In this document: positions 14,601-25,114 of the stretch, one piece after another
How the letters are laid out: every line of letters starts with the position of its first letter
Numbering within the stretch: the stretch's first letter is position 1
From: Pseudovirgaria hyperparasitica
Taxonomy: Eukaryota > Ascomycota > Dothideomycetes > Acrospermales > Acrospermaceae
DNA length: 64,000 bases
NCBI RefSeq assembly: GCF_010093815.1
Contig: NW_022985556.1
Span: 1,420,805 to 1,484,804, forward strand
Direction: 5' to 3'
Notes under the pieces: generated by a model
Told to the model about the DNA's origin: nothing
Database searches by the model: none
What the model saw: only the letters and a program-made list of their open reading frames with translations
Translations under genes and position numbers: made by a program

Positions 14601-15558
14601 ATCGCGGTAATAATAGCTATAGTAGATTCCGATAAACCCTTACAGATCTTATTAGAATCGTACTCCTAGGCGTAACCCTTACCTTAGGTATATAGCTCGT
14701 AGAAAGCCTTCTCTAAGGCGTTACGATCGGTGGTACTACGCTCCTTATTAGCAGGGGTTACTAGAGGCCTAGTAGTAATCTATACCGATATAAGTAAATC
14801 TACGTAAAGTTCTTCGAACTTACTTAAATACCTATAAGTAATAACGCTTCTTGGTTATATAAGTACCGTATATTATAGATTTAGTACTACCGTAAGTAAT
14901 ATACGACGGAAAGCGATAACCATAATAATATATAGCTAGATTATTAGAGCCCGGCCTAGGTTAGGGTAGATTAATGGCTTTTAACATGTCGGTAACGTAT
15001 ATAAGATAGGGATTATTCGAAGGCGCCTATTTCCGCGCCGATTACTTTAGAGCGTCGAGATTTCGGGAAACCATATTATGATTATTATTAATTTATATAG
15101 ATTATTACGAATTATGTTATTACTAGCTAAGGACGGTACGAAAATTAGTAAATTACGCAAATCGCACTAAATAGTAGTAAATCTACATAAATCTATGTCT
15201 ATAAGGATCGGGTGATATACCTAATAATCTAAAAAACTCTATAAAGAGTTAAGAAGTTTTTTAAAGAAAGGAATATTTCTAAGAAAAGATTTTAATATAG
15301 GTAGTACCCGGGCTTACCTAATTACATCACGTGATACGCTAGGCCTAATTAGGTAATCTCACCTATATAAGAAGTTAAGATAGATAAAATCTAGTTTATT
15401 AGGAAAACACTTATATAAATCTTAGATCAGCAAATATCAGTAAGTATCTAAGATAAAGCGTAGAGAACGACTAAGGTCTTACGAGACTTAGGATGGGGAT
15501 ATAGAGATAGGTAATAATCTAGGTCGCTAAGGGTAGCTTCCTAGAGGGAAGGGATAAT

Positions 15559-15786
15559 TATTAGGACTTAGCCTTAGGCAGGACTCGACCTATACGTACC
15601 TTAGCTAATAGGGTTAGGAGGTAACGTGAAGGGCGGTAAATAGTCACATGCTAGATAGATTAGCGTCCCTTTATATATATACTCTCGGATTCCTACCAAA
15701 AGGGTTCGGTAGTAATTCGTTCTGTGATAGAATACACCCCATTGTTCTATCTGGCTACACTACTATCCAATAATCCTATTCTTATA
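15559..15786 (+). repeat. 3' LTR of the chromovirus fossil
   Basis: 228 bp, a direct repeat of 8404-8631. It is preceded by the purine-rich tract AGAGGGAAGGGA and followed by the target copy CTTAT. Confidence 0.9.
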
Positions 15787-16588
15787 CTTATACTCTTCGT
15801 TTCTTTATAGCTTTATATCCGGGGTATAGTACTCTAACTTTAAACTTTAGATTAATATCGTGTTTTGGTTTCCTTATATAAATACGATTAATATAAGATA
15901 GAATCTTAACCTTATCTATAAGGGCGAATAAGACTTCTATTAAGTATATATACTTATTTAAGATAGACTAAGATTAGATAACTAGAGATGTTTTTCCGTT
16001 AAACTCCTACGACTCATTAATAACTATCTCTTATATAGCCTTATTTATCTTATCCTTAGTCTTATCTAGTGCCTAGAACTCGCGTAGAGTTAAAGATAGG
16101 TTCTTCTATTTCTCCTTCTTTCCATTAATACGAAGTACTAATATTAGATATAGTATAAAGAGAGTAATAGCCGTAGAAGGACTTAATAGAGGAGGCTCGT
16201 TTTCTATATTATGCTTATTACTATATAACAGCAATAGCGACGAATATATATCTATCGCCTTATTTAACGCCTATAGTATAGAGATAAGTATCTCTACTAT
16301 ATTCGCGTTATAATTAGATATACTAGCCGTATATTTAACGATAGGAGCTAGTATACTATTTACCGTCTTACTCTTAGACTTCCTATTTCGGACTACCTAA
16401 CTACGGCTTACTATCGCCCTTACTATCGGTTAATATATACGACGCGTTTAAGGAGAAGGAGGAGCCTCTATTAAGTAGTCGGGTATCTTAAGCGGCCTAC
16501 TAAAACGAGCCCTCTTACCGCTACGACGCGCTATAGGCATGGTTTAAGGGTATTTTAAGTATTATATAATATGGAGATAAGGCTAATG

Positions 16589-16736
16589 AGTGCCTATATA
16601 CGTGGATTCGACGTATTTCACGACGTTATGGCTGCTATGCACGATAATGTTCAAAATGCTCATTTACTATGGAAAAACGTTATGTCGCGCATAGGCGTGC
16701 ATGCCAAGAGTTGCGCTGAAAAAGTTACGGACGGAT
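16589..16736 (-). repeat. Right terminal inverted repeat, 148 bp
   Basis: Reverse-complement partner of 5631-5778, and the less mutated copy. It ends 224 bp before the start codon of the HET gene. Short plus-strand frames that cross it (16571-16883) are chance frames. Confidence 0.9.
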
Positions 16737-16960
16737 GGTCTTGGCGCTTTCAACAATCGAGCGATCCGAATGCATCATGAGAAATTGGCTGGCTTACCAG
16801 TGGCTGGAGCTACCCAGAGCGGCATCTACTACCGACCACATTATCGTCGTATATATACTGAATCTGGCCTAGATCATGACTGACTCGAATGTATAAGAAG
16901 TCTACGCGGACCCGGAGCGTACGAGGCTCGCGACTTCTCCTCCCTCCCTAATATTCCACT

Positions 16961-18798
16961 ATGAGGCTCCTAGATACAAACACAAAGAAGCTTCACAACT
17001 TCATAGCTGAGGTACCAGCCTACGCAATCCTCTCGCATCGATGGAGAGCAGAGGAAGTCACATTCCAGGATCTCCAACGGCAAGACGTGTCTTCCATGAA
17101 GGGATGGGCGAAATTAAGCAGTGCATGCGAGTTTGCCAAATCATTTGGCTGCGACTGGCTGTGGATGGATACGTGCTGCATCGATAAGACGAGTAGTACT
17201 GAATTGACTGAATCGCTCAACTCTATGTTCAGATGGTACAAGAAGTCTGCAATTTGCATTGCGTATATTGACGATCTGGACATAGAGAGCTGGGAAAATA
17301 ATCTTTCTAGAGCAAGCTGGTTCACTCGAGGATGGACATTGCAGGAGCTAATTGCCCCTAGTGAGGTTCTCTTCACTACCAAGGGATGGGACGTCATTGG
17401 ATCCAAGACAAAATTGGCTCGCAAACTAGCAGAAGTTACGGGAATCGAAGAGGTGGTGCTCAAGACTGGCAGCATGGATGATGTCAACGTCGCACAGAAG
17501 CTTGCTTGGGCTAGTAATCGAGAGACTTCCAGAATCGAAGACGGGGCTTACTGTCTACTTGGGATATTTAACGTCAATATGCCAGCCCTCTATGGCGAGG
17601 GGTGCAATGCCTTCATCCGGCTGCAGGAGGAAGTTTTGAAGAAGAGCGATGATCGCAGCATATTCGCTTGGGGGTAAGTATCAACAAGTCTTGCTCGAGT
17701 CCGTTCATCCTCGATAACCCCGTATACGGTTACTAACAGCGACCTTATACCTTTTCTGACGATGATACTAGCATGCTCTCTGAGTGCTCACCTTCAGGTC
17801 CCCTTCCAAGTCCCTCCAAGACCGATATTACAGGGCCCCAATTCCGCATTGGCCTGCTATCTCCATCTCTTGAAGGCTTTCAAGACTCCTCACCTCTGCA
17901 TAATATCACGCTCTCTTATCTCTGTAAACGTCTCTCGATCCCTCCAATAGACGGCGAAATCACTACCACGAACTACGGTACCAAGATTCTCTTTCCCATG
18001 TTTCCCATTGAAGCCGCAACAGACGATTATCAGCATCATAACGTCTATATTGCGCTTCTTTCTTGCGAAAGTTTAGACGGCAATGTCATCGGCATCTACC
18101 TTCACCAACTTTCTGACCACCATTTTGCCCGCGTCAGCTCCTTTGTTGCTCCTGACCTCCTTAGTATTCCCTACTCACTCATTCCCACGAAGAAACTCAT
18201 CTACGAAAAATGGATTTACGTTACACGTGAGCCGCCGGCTCCACACGCCGTCTCCATCCTCGCCATGATAAACGCCACCGCACTCTTGCGCTTCTGTGCC
18301 GAGTCCGGCTTCATAATCACCGGCGAGGGTGAGATTGGAGAGTTGAACAGTTGGGGACCGCCTGTATTGCCATCTGCGGACACCATGGAGCCGTGGACGG
18401 TGGATGCCCAGGAACTGGAGCCTAAGTACGTCCTCCTACAAAAGCAATCGTCGAAGCTTGGTCTACTCCTCGCCCTCACAATAGAGCCAGAGCGGCAGGG
18501 GCGTGCAGACCGCAACTTGTTCTCCGTCAAAGTGTGTGTACTTGCGGAGCGTGGCGGAGACGCGCCATATACAGACGAACATAGTCTTGAGGCAGTGAAG
18601 AATATTGTTGAGTTTTGGAAGACGACAAAGAAGGATGACACACCTATCTCGAGCTATTGTACCGTCGCGGTGCCAGATATGGGAGAAATGACACTACTCA
18701 TGATCTGTGAAACAGAGCCAAATTGGAGGAACGTGGACTCATATAATGACTGTAGATATAGACTGGTATTGAGATGGAATGGGAGAAGATTAGCGTGA
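16961..18798 (+). CDS. HET-domain heterokaryon incompatibility-type protein
   Basis: A cytosolic regulator family of filamentous ascomycetes; HET domains trigger cell death on non-self recognition. One intron (17674-17771, gtaagt donor, TAG acceptor) joins two exons into 579 aa. The HET signature blocks are visible: YAILSHRW (residues 21-28), DWLWMDTCCID (65-75), SRASWFTRGWTLQELIAP (about 111-128) and a GAYCLLGIFNVNMPALYGEG block before the splice site. The C-terminal 340 residues have no recognised domain and probably act as a sensor or regulatory part. An alternative acceptor at 17739 would put exon 2 out of frame, so 17771 was chosen. The start codon lies 224 bp from the transposon end, so the promoter may be partly transposon sequence. 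The gene looks intact. Confidence 0.85.
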
Positions 18799-19251
18799 CC
18801 TCTTGCAACTATAGAGAGAGTCTTCGTGTATGGCAAAGTGTAGAATGCCCAGAGCATATTTACTCTAATGCCCTACAGACTGTACCAGGTACATGCAGCT
18901 CTCAAATAGGATTCAGGATACCTCCTGTGCAGGAATTCGCTCTCCAGTAAGGCTAAACTATGTAAATGTTGGCCTCTAGATTGCGGTGCATATTGTGGGC
19001 CCAAATAGCTGCGTGATCATTTGTAAGTCAGTATACGATCTTTGCGTATCTATAAGCGACACAATGGTCCTCAAGAGGATAATACTTTGAGTTCGTGTGT
19101 ACCAATACATGTTCGTTACGTTAGCTGATAATATATTCGTTTCAATTGACTTCTCTCGAAGTTTCGGTCATGTTCATATGCGACATTCATATATACATTA
19201 TAGATCATAGCCCTTGGCTGTTCCACAATTCCCGTTATTTCATATCTCCAT
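18799..19251. other. Intergenic, 453 bp, between convergent genes
   Basis: Shared 3' flank of the HET gene and the subtilisin gene. AT-rich toward the right. No frame or repeat worth noting. Confidence 0.5.
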
Positions 19252-20418
19252 CTATGCAGCCCCGTTGTACGCGATGGCGTTAGGAGTGCCAATTTTCAAG
19301 GTAAGTCCCTTGGCGGCACCCATGGTGCTTAAGTCAACAATACGCTTGCAAAGCGCAGCAGGAGTACGCGAACCCTCAAGAGTGAGAAGGTAGGCACCAA
19401 GGCCGGTGATATGAGGGGTAGCCATGGAGGTACCAGATATCGTGTTCGTATCGTCATCAGAGCCGTTCCAGGTCGACGTAACGTTTAAACCAGGAGCAAG
19501 GATGTCAACAAGCGCACCCCAGTTAGAAAAGCTGGCAAGTGTGTCGGTGCTATCAATAGCACCGACTGTGCAAGCACTCTTCTCAGATGCGGGGGATGAG
19601 GTGATAGTAGGAAGACCAGAGTTTCCAGCCGCTATGGCGAGGAAAAGGCCTTGGTCGATGGCGGCCTTAGCGGCGTCATTGGTCATCTGGGAGAAGACTC
19701 CGCCCAGAGAAAGGTTACCGACAGCCTTACCGGTACGACCTTTGGCCTTCATATCGTTGGCAGCCCATGCAATACCTTCCAGTACACCCGAGTTAGAGCC
19801 GGAACCGGAGGCGTCGAGGACCTTGACGGCAATAAGAGAAGTTCTCTTCGCAACGCCGTAGGTTGCTGAGCCGACCGTTCCTGCAACATGCGTTCCATGG
19901 CCGTTGCCATCGCTGTTGTCGTTATCACCAGCAAAGTTAGCACCGAATGAAGCTCGTCCTCCAAAGTCATGATGGGTAGTGCGAATGCCGGTGTCGATGA
20001 TATACGCAAACGTGCCCTCGCCTGCAGAGGAATCGTAGACATAGTTTGAGCTGGGAGTACGGTGCGAGATACGAGCCAGACCATAAGGAGGATTATTCTG
20101 AGTGATGAGAGCACTGGCATAGACCTTGGTGTCTGGTTCGATGGCTTCAATAGAGGCAAGGTTGGCAACAAGCTGAGAAAGAGCGTTGTCACCCTCGAAG
20201 GCGAAACCTTGAAAGGCGCCAATATTGAAAGTGCGGGTTGGCTCAGCACCGAGGACTTGTCCCACACTGGCAAGAGCGCTTGACAGAGCATTTGCGTCAG
20301 AGCCAGACTTGAACTTTGCAATCCACTTGTTAGGAATGACCTCCTGGTCGGCACGCGTCTCGCGAATGGGAGCGGCGAGGACAGCCGGCACAGCGGCAAG
20401 GAGGGTAAAGAAACGCAT
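19252..20418 (-). CDS. Secreted subtilisin-like serine protease (proteinase K family, S8)
   Basis: An extracellular alkaline endopeptidase made as a pre-pro-protein. It is a single exon of 388 aa from ATG 20418. Residues 1-16 are a signal peptide (MRFFTLLAAVPAVLAA) and about 26-105 an I9 inhibitor propeptide (WIAKFKSG start). The mature enzyme begins near residue 106. The catalytic triad is D142 (IDTG), H174 (GHGTHVAG) and S331 (GTSMATPH), with N266 as the oxyanion residue. Length and order match oryzin/cuticle-degrading proteases of fungi. VGNLSLGG replaces the usual VxNMSLGG. The gene looks intact. Long frames on the opposite strand (up to 216 codons) come from its codon use. Confidence 0.95.
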   Translation of the reverse strand: MRFFTLLAAVPAVLAAPIRETRADQEVIPNKWIAKFKSGSDANALSSALASVGQVLGAEPTRTFNIGAFQGFAFEGDNALSQLVANLASIEAIEPDTKVYASALITQNNPPYGLARISHRTPSSNYVYDSSAGEGTFAYIIDTGIRTTHHDFGGRASFGANFAGDNDNSDGNGHGTHVAGTVGSATYGVAKRTSLIAVKVLDASGSGSNSGVLEGIAWAANDMKAKGRTGKAVGNLSLGGVFSQMTNDAAKAAIDQGLFLAIAAGNSGLPTITSSPASEKSACTVGAIDSTDTLASFSNWGALVDILAPGLNVTSTWNGSDDDTNTISGTSMATPHITGLGAYLLTLEGSRTPAALCKRIVDLSTMGAAKGLTLKIGTPNAIAYNGAA

Positions 20419-22866
20419 ATTGATACCTGAAACGAAAATGTAGTATATCTTAAGCGTGCTGCTGGGACAAGCAGGATGAACAGCAGGAGAGGATGGGCTT
20501 CTTATAGCAGAGCGAGCACACCATATTCCGAAATCTTGATCCTGCCAAGCATGCCTTTCGGCCGCTTATTCCTAGGGCTGGGTGAAGAGAAGAATTCGAG
20601 GTTGAAGATCATAACATAATCGGACAGAAGGTTGCCGCCAAAGGACAAAAAACCAGCGAACCAGAGGAGTGCCAAGATTGAAATGGCCAAAGAATTGATA
20701 AAGGGCAGGAGTAGCATAGCGCCAGCGGCTGAGTCGAGAAAGAGATCTTCGTAGATCAAGCCAGGCGTATACAAGCGGAATGCAGAATGACGAATCTCAC
20801 GCTGCGGTGTGAACTCCCGTGTTGATTGCATGTCTCCCAAGCGCTGTGTGGATAGGATGACCATTCAATGTGGGGTGAAGTGTGAACGCTGCCTCGGTGT
20901 TGTTGAGATTCCTTGCGGGGTCGCACTACGCCTGCGCTATCACTATCACTATCGTGGATCTCAGCACTCCGCTAGTCTATCCTCTTCGGGGAGACGGATC
21001 GCTGTCAGTCTAGATAACGCACTCTTGTTACCTGGCTAATGGATAGGTCCAAAGTGACAGGTCTAGCTCACACCGTGAGAAACCGTAAGAGAGCATGAGC
21101 TACAGCACAGGCTGCGACTCGGGCTGACGTTCAGGACCGGCTCCAAGAATACTCCTCAAGCAAGCCGGAGAACAGAAAGCCGAAATGCAGTCGCCCTCGA
21201 TCCGTATGCAGACATACCCTCTTCTCCGGTGGCTAGGGCTTTTTCAAACCTTCCTGTCGTAGAATAGCACATCCTCGTGTCTCTGAGCTTAAACTAGACG
21301 ACGTCTCTTGGCATCAGTATGATCTTTCCTTCTTTCGGGTTACTGGCATTACACCGTTCCAAAAGTTCATGGTAGTGCCTCTGTCCGAAGGGATACTCGT
21401 CGATGAGAGGAGCGTCGAGATGGCAACTGCGATACTTCGAGTGGAGAGCAATAGAGACGATGCTAGCTTGTCCTCTGCAGATCTCGTTGATGTGGTGGAA
21501 TTTTGCCTCTTCGGTGGCTTGTGGCTGTCGCTGGTGTTTGATAGTGTCTGATGGTGATGCAACGGTAGACGCCTCTTATTCTGCTGTACAGGACAAACCT
21601 TGAGGGTCGTGAGGCAGGAGGCCGAGGCTCCCCGGCACTCAGCCCTAAGCTTCCAGGTTTGCGCCTAAGGCAGTGAACTGTTAGGACCAAGTGGTCCACC
21701 GGGGCGGCAAATCGCACCCCGGCCAAATCCGTCAACCACAAGCAGGCAGCGGGCACAACTTGATTTGCATTAATTACCTCAGAGGAACTTTCACATATTC
21801 TCTCTGCATTGCGACGTTAGAGACACTACCCAATCGTCTTGCTCTAGAACATTGTAATCAGGGCTTAGCCGAGTACCTTTTTGACGCCGAGGGCCCGAGA
21901 TGACGAGCCAATGAAGGTGTCTTGACTGTTGGCAACATTGATTGGGACTACAATATCTGTAGAATCACGGTCCATAGCTAATCCATTATTCAGTCGATGT
22001 TACTCTCAGCCTATCGCGCATAAAGCCCTCGAACTAGTATGCAGGTCCGTGCAGCGCCTGTGTATCATCACTGAATCTTCTGCTTCTTCTTCTTTACTTA
22101 TGCAAGGCATCTAGCTATGGCGCTTCATTAATCTACATCTATCAGCTATTAGCTAGCCTCTTGCTCACAGACAACAGAACCACATAGTGCAATGTACCTT
22201 CTTCGTGTAGATTGCACTATGTATACCTACCAGGTTTATTTCATAGTCCATCTGCTGAAAATAGTTCACTGCTTGATGACTACAATTGTCAATGAAGCAT
22301 ATTCGTATACCAATGTCTCGAATAATACCAATCACCCTCTTCTGACCTATACTTCTTATGTTATCATAGAGCAGTCTGGAGAGGGTCCTGTGGACCTGTA
22401 TTAGTGGTGTGATGATTAATCTAAACACCGCGCTAGTAAAGTATTTTAGTTAGGGGACGGAAGCTCAAACGAATTTGAGAGACAAAGAAGTACCTAAGAG
22501 ACATTCTTCAATCGCTTAGTATCAGTAGAATAATAGCCTCGCTTCTACCTCTCTCAATCAGAATCAAACCAGTGTAAAATAAAATATTGTGTCCGTAGCG
22601 TAATCTGCATGTTCTCTCCTGACAGCGCTATACGAGCCTCCCCACATTATTTACCCCTGTTCCCTGTCAGCAAGGCGGGACCATTCTCCCGGAGAGGCTC
22701 AACTCATGGCCCGAGCCTCATCAAATACGTTAGATGACGACCGTTCAGTCCACATCGAGATATCGTATCATCGAAATTGCAACACCTTGCTTCTTATTTC
22801 TTATAAGGTTACGATGCTTGCAGTGATGTGGTACGAAAGCATTCCTCAATACCAGCCACTCTCAAC
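20419..22866. other. Intergenic, 2.4 kb
   Basis: Divergent space between the subtilisin (minus) and the GH5 gene (plus), so it holds both promoters. A minus-strand frame at 20502-20864 has one hydrophobic stretch but no homology that I can name. Other frames are short. There is a perfect 12-bp inverted repeat at 22182-22222. No transposon remains or RNA gene seen. Confidence 0.45.
22182..22222. repeat. Short perfect hairpin
   Basis: ACATAGTGCAAT and its exact reverse complement ATTGCACTATGT are separated by 17 bases. It lies in intergenic DNA and is too short to call an element. Confidence 0.5.
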
Positions 22867-24122
22867 ATGCATTCAAGCAGTTTTGCAGTCGTGCTGATTG
22901 CTGTTACTGTACCTGCTCTTGCGCAGTCCGGGGCCTGGGCCCAATGCGGTGGGGACAGCTTTTCTGGACCTAAGACTTGCACGTCAGGATACTACTGCGC
23001 GAAGCTGAACGATTTCTACTCGCAATGTCAACCTGGAGCAGCCATATCCGCACCTGCCAGCGCCATCCCAGCTCTATCCTCGACTAGTTCAAGAGTCCCA
23101 TGGTGGTTCGGTATCAATCTATCCGGCGCGGAGTTCGGGGAAGGTAAGTTTCCCGGCGACTACGGCATCGACTACACCTGGTACAACAAATCCACCATCG
23201 ACACTTTGATCTCGGTGGGCATCAATCATTTACGTGTCAACTTCCTCATGGAACGCCTTACGCCAGGTTCCCTGACTGGTGCTTTCGACCCATACTATCT
23301 CGGAAATCTGACTGATCAAATCGATTATATCACCAGCAAGGGTGCATATGCTATGGTACAACCACACAACTATGGCCGCTTCTATGACGAAATCATCACC
23401 GACACCGCAGGCTTCAAGACCTGGTGGTTGAATGTTGCAAGACTGTACAAGGATAATGATAAAGTTGTCTTTGACATCAACAATGAATTCTATGACATGG
23501 ACCAGCAACTCGTCTTCGAACTCAATCAGGCCGGTATCGACGGCATTCGTGGTGCTGGTGCTAACAAGCAATGGATCACACCTGAAGGGAACTCGTGGAC
23601 GGCGGCCTCAACGTGGGTGTCTAGCGGTAATGGCGCGAGTTTAGTGAAGTTAGTGGATCCAAGCGACAAGCTGATTTATCAGATGCATCTGTACCTTGGT
23701 GAGTCCATATCAATTCTCTGAAAACTTGGGAATAATATATTGTCTAACACGATGATAGACACGGATGCCTCAGGCAATGATCAAACATGTGTTAGCGGAA
23801 CAATCTTTGAAGAACGTCTCGTCGCGGCGACAACTTGGTTGAGAGAGAACAAGAAGCTGGGCTTGATTGGCGAGTTTGCAGGAGGTGCAAACGAGCTGTG
23901 CATTCAGGCGTTTATTGGCGGTCTGAAGTACCTCAAGGCAAATCGTGATGTGTGGACCGGACATATGTGGTGGGCTGCTGGGCCGGTGAGTGAAACAGCT
24001 TTGCTTTCTCATGATTCTGGCTAACAGGTTGATAGTGGTGGGACGGTTACCCCTATAGTATGGAGCCGCTGGTTGGTATTGCATACACCGACGTCCTACC
24101 CAAGATTCTGCCGTACGTATAG
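22867..24122 (+). CDS. CBM1-GH5 endo-beta-1,4-glucanase (subfamily 5_5 type)
   Basis: A secreted cellulase cutting internal beta-1,4 bonds. Introns 23699-23758 and 23986-24035 give 381 aa. A signal peptide (1-20) leads directly into a CBM1 cellulose-binding module (about 21-57, with AQCGG, SGPKTC and SQC). A short Ser/Ala/Pro linker follows, then the GH5 barrel from about residue 77. The acid/base is E207 (INNEF, in place of the common NEP) and the nucleophile is E316 (GLIGEF). HNYGR and MHLYLDTDASG also match the subfamily. The ATG at 22867 (MHSSSFAVV) was chosen because it begins the signal peptide. The C-terminus AAGPWWDGYPYS spans the second intron. The gene looks intact. Confidence 0.93.
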
Positions 24123-25114
24123 GTACGCTTCGATCATCCACTGACCCTTAGACTATTCTGCTCGCTTTACCAGATAGAATTATATGCCAAGATTAGATCG
24201 TATGACATAATTGACAGCTAGCTTACGCATATGAGTGCATTATTACCGCCGGATTTACTTTGGGGTTTGTTTTATGGGAATGAGTAGTAAGACTTGGATA
24301 TAGCTGAGTCCGTAGTCCGTAGGCGCAATAGTGCTCAATATACATGCGACCTGGTGCTAACAACAAATTCAAGTCTTTATTTAAGAAGCCTACATGTTGA
24401 GGGCTTGATCACCCCTAAGACATATCTGAGCATATGTTTACTTAGGGAAGACATGAAGACGCTCGTCAAACACTCAAGTAGTGGTAATGGGCAGCCTCAA
24501 GTGACCGACGGTAGGTGTAATGTAGGTCATGAGCCGACTTAGCCATACCTCCATGACACCAAATATGGCAGATATTAGTAAGATGGAGTTGAACGACCAG
24601 GATAATATCATATCGAGATTGTCGGCCTTTGCATTGCAAGTATAGACCCTTGGACGGCTCATAGAACGCTGGCCCGCCGCCGCGTAATGCTTGTACGGCC
24701 ATTCGACCAACGGAGAAGAGTGGGGTCCAAATCTGGGGATCTCTCTGCTCCCCATGCTTCTGATACTAACACTCCAGGAGTAGACAAGGCGGAGAAGTGT
24801 TGAAGCGTGCAGTTCGCTCGTTCCTGTTGGCTAGGCTTGCGGTTGTTAGGCACGGACCACATCCACAACAAGGTCGACGTCATGGATCATAGCTGCCGAC
24901 GTCCTCAGATCTCCACCTCGAACTTTCCCGAAGCCGTAACGTGTCAATCATGCACGGATTCTATGAGGGACTGTGGATCTTACGGATCACGAGACCCGTA
25001 CATTCAGGTTGTTTGCATTTTGAAAGGACGACGGTCCCACATCTAGATATTGTTACTCTTTGCGAGCAGATGTGGTGACGAGACTTTCCACCAGTTCACT
25101 CTTCGCTCTACCAC
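24123..25114. other. Intergenic, 992 bp
   Basis: 3' flank of the cellulase and promoter side of the sugar porter. Several frames of 60-95 codons on both strands, none with recognisable features. Confidence 0.5.

Larger units (their letters stand above)
8404..15786 (+). mobile_element. Ty3/gypsy LTR retrotransposon (chromovirus), fossil
   Basis: Full-length in outline: 228-bp LTRs at both ends, a 5-bp target duplication (CTTAT at 8399-8403 and 15787-15791) and a purine tract just before the 3' LTR. Parts in order on the plus strand: a gag-like region about 8.7-9.9 kb ending in a zinc-knuckle-like stretch, protease about 10.1 kb, reverse transcriptase about 10.6-11.5 kb (with the YLDD core near 11.14 kb), RNase H about 11.55-12.0 kb, integrase about 12.3-13.2 kb and a chromodomain about 13.46-13.6 kb. 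About 1.9 kb with no recognised domain lies between the chromodomain and the 3' LTR. It is broken in dozens of places by RIP. The LTRs differ at about 18 of 228 sites, all transitions, so divergence overstates age. It is younger than the DNA transposon it sits in. Confidence 0.88.
7210..16540 (-). pseudogene. Unrecognised second gene of the DNA transposon, split by the LTR element
   Basis: On the minus strand one frame can be followed from an ATG at 16540 to 15787, and again from 8398 to about 7210. The frame is the same on both sides of the retroelement once one copy of the 5-bp target duplication is counted. In all it is about 640 codons. I saw no frame change; every interruption is TAA or TAG and none is TGA, as CpA-to-TpA change at Gln codons or TGG-to-TAG at Trp codons would give. 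The N-terminus is basic (MPIARRSGKRARF). The middle is rich in Lys/Arg/Glu, and the C-terminal 70 residues look coiled-coil with many Lys. No family is recognised. It could be an accessory transposition protein or captured host cargo. The 3' end is uncertain. Confidence 0.6.
5631..16736. mobile_element. Tc1/mariner-like DNA transposon, RIP-mutated, with a nested LTR element
   Basis: Two 148-bp inverted repeats (5631-5778 and 16589-16736) bound an AT-rich block of 11.1 kb. Removing the 7.4-kb retroelement and one target copy leaves about 3.7 kb of original element, twice the length of an ordinary Tc1/mariner unit. Inside are a transposase gene on the plus strand (about 5.99-7.13 kb) and a convergent second gene on the minus strand (about 16.54 to 7.21 kb, split by the retroelement). 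CpA and TpG are almost absent while CpG is common, the mark of RIP. No matching TA target duplication is visible: the left flank ends in TA, the right flank does not, so one outer end may be misplaced or mutated. The element cannot be autonomous now. Confidence 0.85.

Noticed and set aside
5631-16736. Starship-type giant element
   Set aside because: No tyrosine-recombinase captain gene; the ends are inverted repeats and the transposase is of DDE type.
16571-16883. Two overlapping plus-strand frames at the right transposon end
   Set aside because: They run through the inverted repeat and its flank and resemble no protein.
19749-20399. 216-codon frame overlapping the subtilisin gene in another frame
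   Set aside because: Lies fully inside the clear S8 protease gene, on the same strand in a shifted frame; a codon-use shadow.
20502-20864. 120-codon minus-strand frame with one hydrophobic stretch upstream of the subtilisin gene
   Set aside because: No recognisable family and it sits in the promoter of the protease; kept only as a remark in the intergenic entry.
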